Below are positions 11,942 through 13,478 of a stretch of DNA of 13,478 nt, one piece after another. The stretch comes from Thermoanaerobaculia bacterium (GTDB lineage Bacteria > Acidobacteriota > Thermoanaerobaculia > UBA5066). A program made the position numbers and the translations under genes. Below the pieces are notes generated by a model. It worked only from the letters and a program-made list of their open reading frames with translations. It made no database searches and had not been told where the DNA came from. Each line of letters begins with the position of its first letter. The stretch's first letter is position 1. The DNA lies in assembly GCA_017999215.1 (NCBI GenBank), contig JAGOBQ010000057.1, forward strand, positions 1-13,478, in the 5' to 3' direction.

Positions 11942-13478
11942 ATGTTCTCGCCCGGCCCTCCCCGGGACCGCCTCGAGCTGCCGGAGCGTTTTCGCGCCGG
12001 CGAGCTCGAGGTCGACCGCGCCGCGATGCGCGCCGTTCTGGCCGGCCGCGCGCTGACGCTCGAGCCGAAGGCGTTCGACCTGCTGCTCCTCCTCGCCGCG
12101 AACTGCGGCCGGGTGGTCACGAAGGACGAGATCTTCGAGCGGGTCTGGCCCGGGGTGATCGTGTCGGACAACTCGTTGACGCGCCTCGTCGCCCAGCTGC
12201 GCCGCGAGCTCGGGGAGGATCCCGAGACGCCCCGCTACCTCGAGACGGTGCGGACGCGCGGCTACCGGTTCCTTCCGGCTCCGGAGCCGGTCGAGCCCGA
12301 GGCGACGCCGGCGCCGGCCGCGCCCGCGGAGGCCCTGACCGACCTCGTCGAAGTCGAGTCGCGCCCGCCCGACCACAGGGGAAGCTCACCGGACGGACCT
12401 CGCGGCGCGCAAGGACGACTCCCCGGCCGACGGAAGCGAACGCTGCGGATCGTGGCGGCCGCTGCGGTTGCCGTGCTCCTCGGAGCTGCGGCGGCTCTCT
12501 GGCTGGTGACCCGGGTCGACGGGCGGACCGAACGCCGGATGCCGGGCGCCCTAACTCAGCTGACCGTCGACCCCGCCTTCGACGGACAGCCCGCGATCTC
12601 GCCGGACGGCGCGATCGTCGTTTTCGTCTCCGAGCGGAGCGGCGTCCCCGAGCTCTGGCTGCGCCCGATCATCGGGGGCGAGGAGAAGGCGTTGACCTCC
12701 GGAGACGGGGGTGCGGTCGACCCCGTCTTCTCGCCGGACGGCCGGTGGATCTGCTACACGTCGCTGCGCAACGGGGGCATCTGGAGGATCCCGGCCGCGG
12801 GCGGAACGCCCAGCCGGCTGACGGACTTCGGCTCCCGCGCGGCTTTCTCGCCGGATGGCTCCCGGCTCGTCTTCCAGTCGCAGGAGCAGGTCATCCTGGG
12901 GGGCGGGCAGTGGGTCGCCTCGCGCAGCTCGACGCTCTGGCTGCTGGAGGTCGCGACGGGCGCGTTGACTCCGATCACCCGTCGCGGATCGACGCCGGGC
13001 GGGCACGGAGCCCCGCGCTGGTCGCCGGACGGCTCGAGCATCGTCTTCGTCTCGAACGACTGGCGGCTCTCCGGCATCTGGCAGGTGCCGGCCGCCGGTG
13101 GCGAGCCCGAGCGTATCGCGGAGACCGCGGGCTGGCTCGCGGAGCCTGTCTTCGACGCGTCGGGCCGGAGCCTCCTCGCCCTGCACTCCACGCCGGACCG
13201 CGGGCTCGCCGTCGTCCGCGTGCCGCTCGCCGGCGGGCGTGCCGCGCCGATCGAGACCGTTCTCCCCGCCGCGCCTCCGGGAAGCTCGCGCCTGGCGCTC
13301 TCGCGCGACGGTCGCCGTCTCCTCCTCGCCGCGACCGAGACCTCGGGTGCCATCGAGTGGATTCCGCTCGGTCCTGGAGGGGCCGCGGCCGGACCGGCGG
13401 TGGCGATGCTGCCGGCGGAGGCGGCGCGCCTGCTGGTTCCTCTCTTGCTCCGGCCCGCCGGACGGCCGGGCCGCCTGC
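11942..13478 (+). CDS. ToxR/CadC-type winged-helix regulator with membrane helix and PD40 propeller (partial)
   Basis: The frame is open from ATG 11942 to the right edge, 512 residues without a stop. Residues about 17-111 are an OmpR/PhoB-type winged-helix DNA-binding domain: RALTLEPKAFDLLLLLAANC, VTKDEIFERVWPG, the recognition helix SDNSLTRLVAQLRREL at 75-90, and the wing RYLETVRTRGYRFL. A Pro/Ala/Glu-rich linker follows. One membrane helix lies at 169-189 after GRRKR, giving a cytoplasmic N-terminus and an exported C-terminus. The exported part has PD40/TolB-like propeller blades with ISPDG at about 218, FSPDGRWICYTS, FSPDGSRLVFQS and WSPDGSSIVFVS, separated by IWRIPAAGG-type strands. By analogy with CadC and ToxR, the outer domain would sense a signal and the inner domain would bind DNA. 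The divergent aspartyl protease gene is a plausible target or partner. The C-terminus lies outside the window. Confidence 0.88.
   Translation, partial: MFSPGPPRDRLELPERFRAGELEVDRAAMRAVLAGRALTLEPKAFDLLLLLAANCGRVVTKDEIFERVWPGVIVSDNSLTRLVAQLRRELGEDPETPRYLETVRTRGYRFLPAPEPVEPEATPAPAAPAEALTDLVEVESRPPDHRGSSPDGPRGAQGRLPGRRKRTLRIVAAAAVAVLLGAAAALWLVTRVDGRTERRMPGALTQLTVDPAFDGQPAISPDGAIVVFVSERSGVPELWLRPIIGGEEKALTSGDGGAVDPVFSPDGRWICYTSLRNGGIWRIPAAGGTPSRLTDFGSRAAFSPDGSRLVFQSQEQVILGGGQWVASRSSTLWLLEVATGALTPITRRGSTPGGHGAPRWSPDGSSIVFVSNDWRLSGIWQVPAAGGEPERIAETAGWLAEPVFDASGRSLLALHSTPDRGLAVVRVPLAGGRAAPIETVLPAAPPGSSRLALSRDGRRLLLAATETSGAIEWIPLGPGGAAAGPAVAMLPAEAARLLVPLLLRPAGRPGRL

Overview
This is a GC-rich (roughly 70%), gene-dense bacterial chromosome segment with no mobile elements, RNA genes or CRISPR arrays that I can see. 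The family mix points to an Acidobacteriota-like organism: a VWFA-related protein of the acidobacterial type, a ToxR/CadC-type winged-helix regulator fused through one membrane helix to a PD40/TolB-like propeller, an MFS/spermidine-synthase fusion, and a TatT/TPR-like helical protein. The phylum call is inference from protein style, not from a marker gene.

Layout, left to right. 1-519 (-): start of a TatT/TPR-like helical protein that runs off the left edge. It is divergent from 618-1904 (+), a secreted VWA-domain protein, followed by 1947-2588 (+), a coiled-coil OmpA/Pal-like lipoprotein. The lipoprotein gene ends in a strong intrinsic terminator that lies inside the 3' end of the convergent RluA-family pseudouridine synthase gene (2593-3525, -). 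Divergent from that gene is an overlapping pair (+): a membrane-anchored TPR protein (3580-4377) and a PAP2-superfamily membrane enzyme (4349-5302). The latter overlaps tail to tail with a large fused MFS/spermidine-synthase-like membrane protein (5268-7784, -). Across a 40-bp divergent gap comes an aminopeptidase P (7825-9207, +), whose stop overlaps the GTG start of a membrane-spanning MutS-like ATPase (9204-10841, +). Convergent to this is a secreted retropepsin-like aspartyl protease (10914-11852, -). Divergent from the protease is the winged-helix/membrane/PD40 regulator (11942 onward, +), which runs off the right edge.

No gene-free stretch exceeds 100 bases. The gaps are 520-617, 1905-1946, 2589-2592, 3526-3579, 7785-7824, 10842-10913 and 11853-11941. 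Three pairs look transcriptionally linked: VWA with lipoprotein, TPR with PAP2, and aminopeptidase with MutS-like. Several starts lack a Shine-Dalgarno site and instead have a -10-like hexamer 6-8 bases upstream, which suggests leaderless transcription.

I do not see a clear new multi-gene system. The items most worth a second look are the aspartyl protease/membrane-regulator divergent pair, the MutS-like ATPase with two membrane helices, the TPR-PAP2 overlapping pair next to a divergent spermidine-synthase fusion, and the terminator embedded in an opposing coding sequence.
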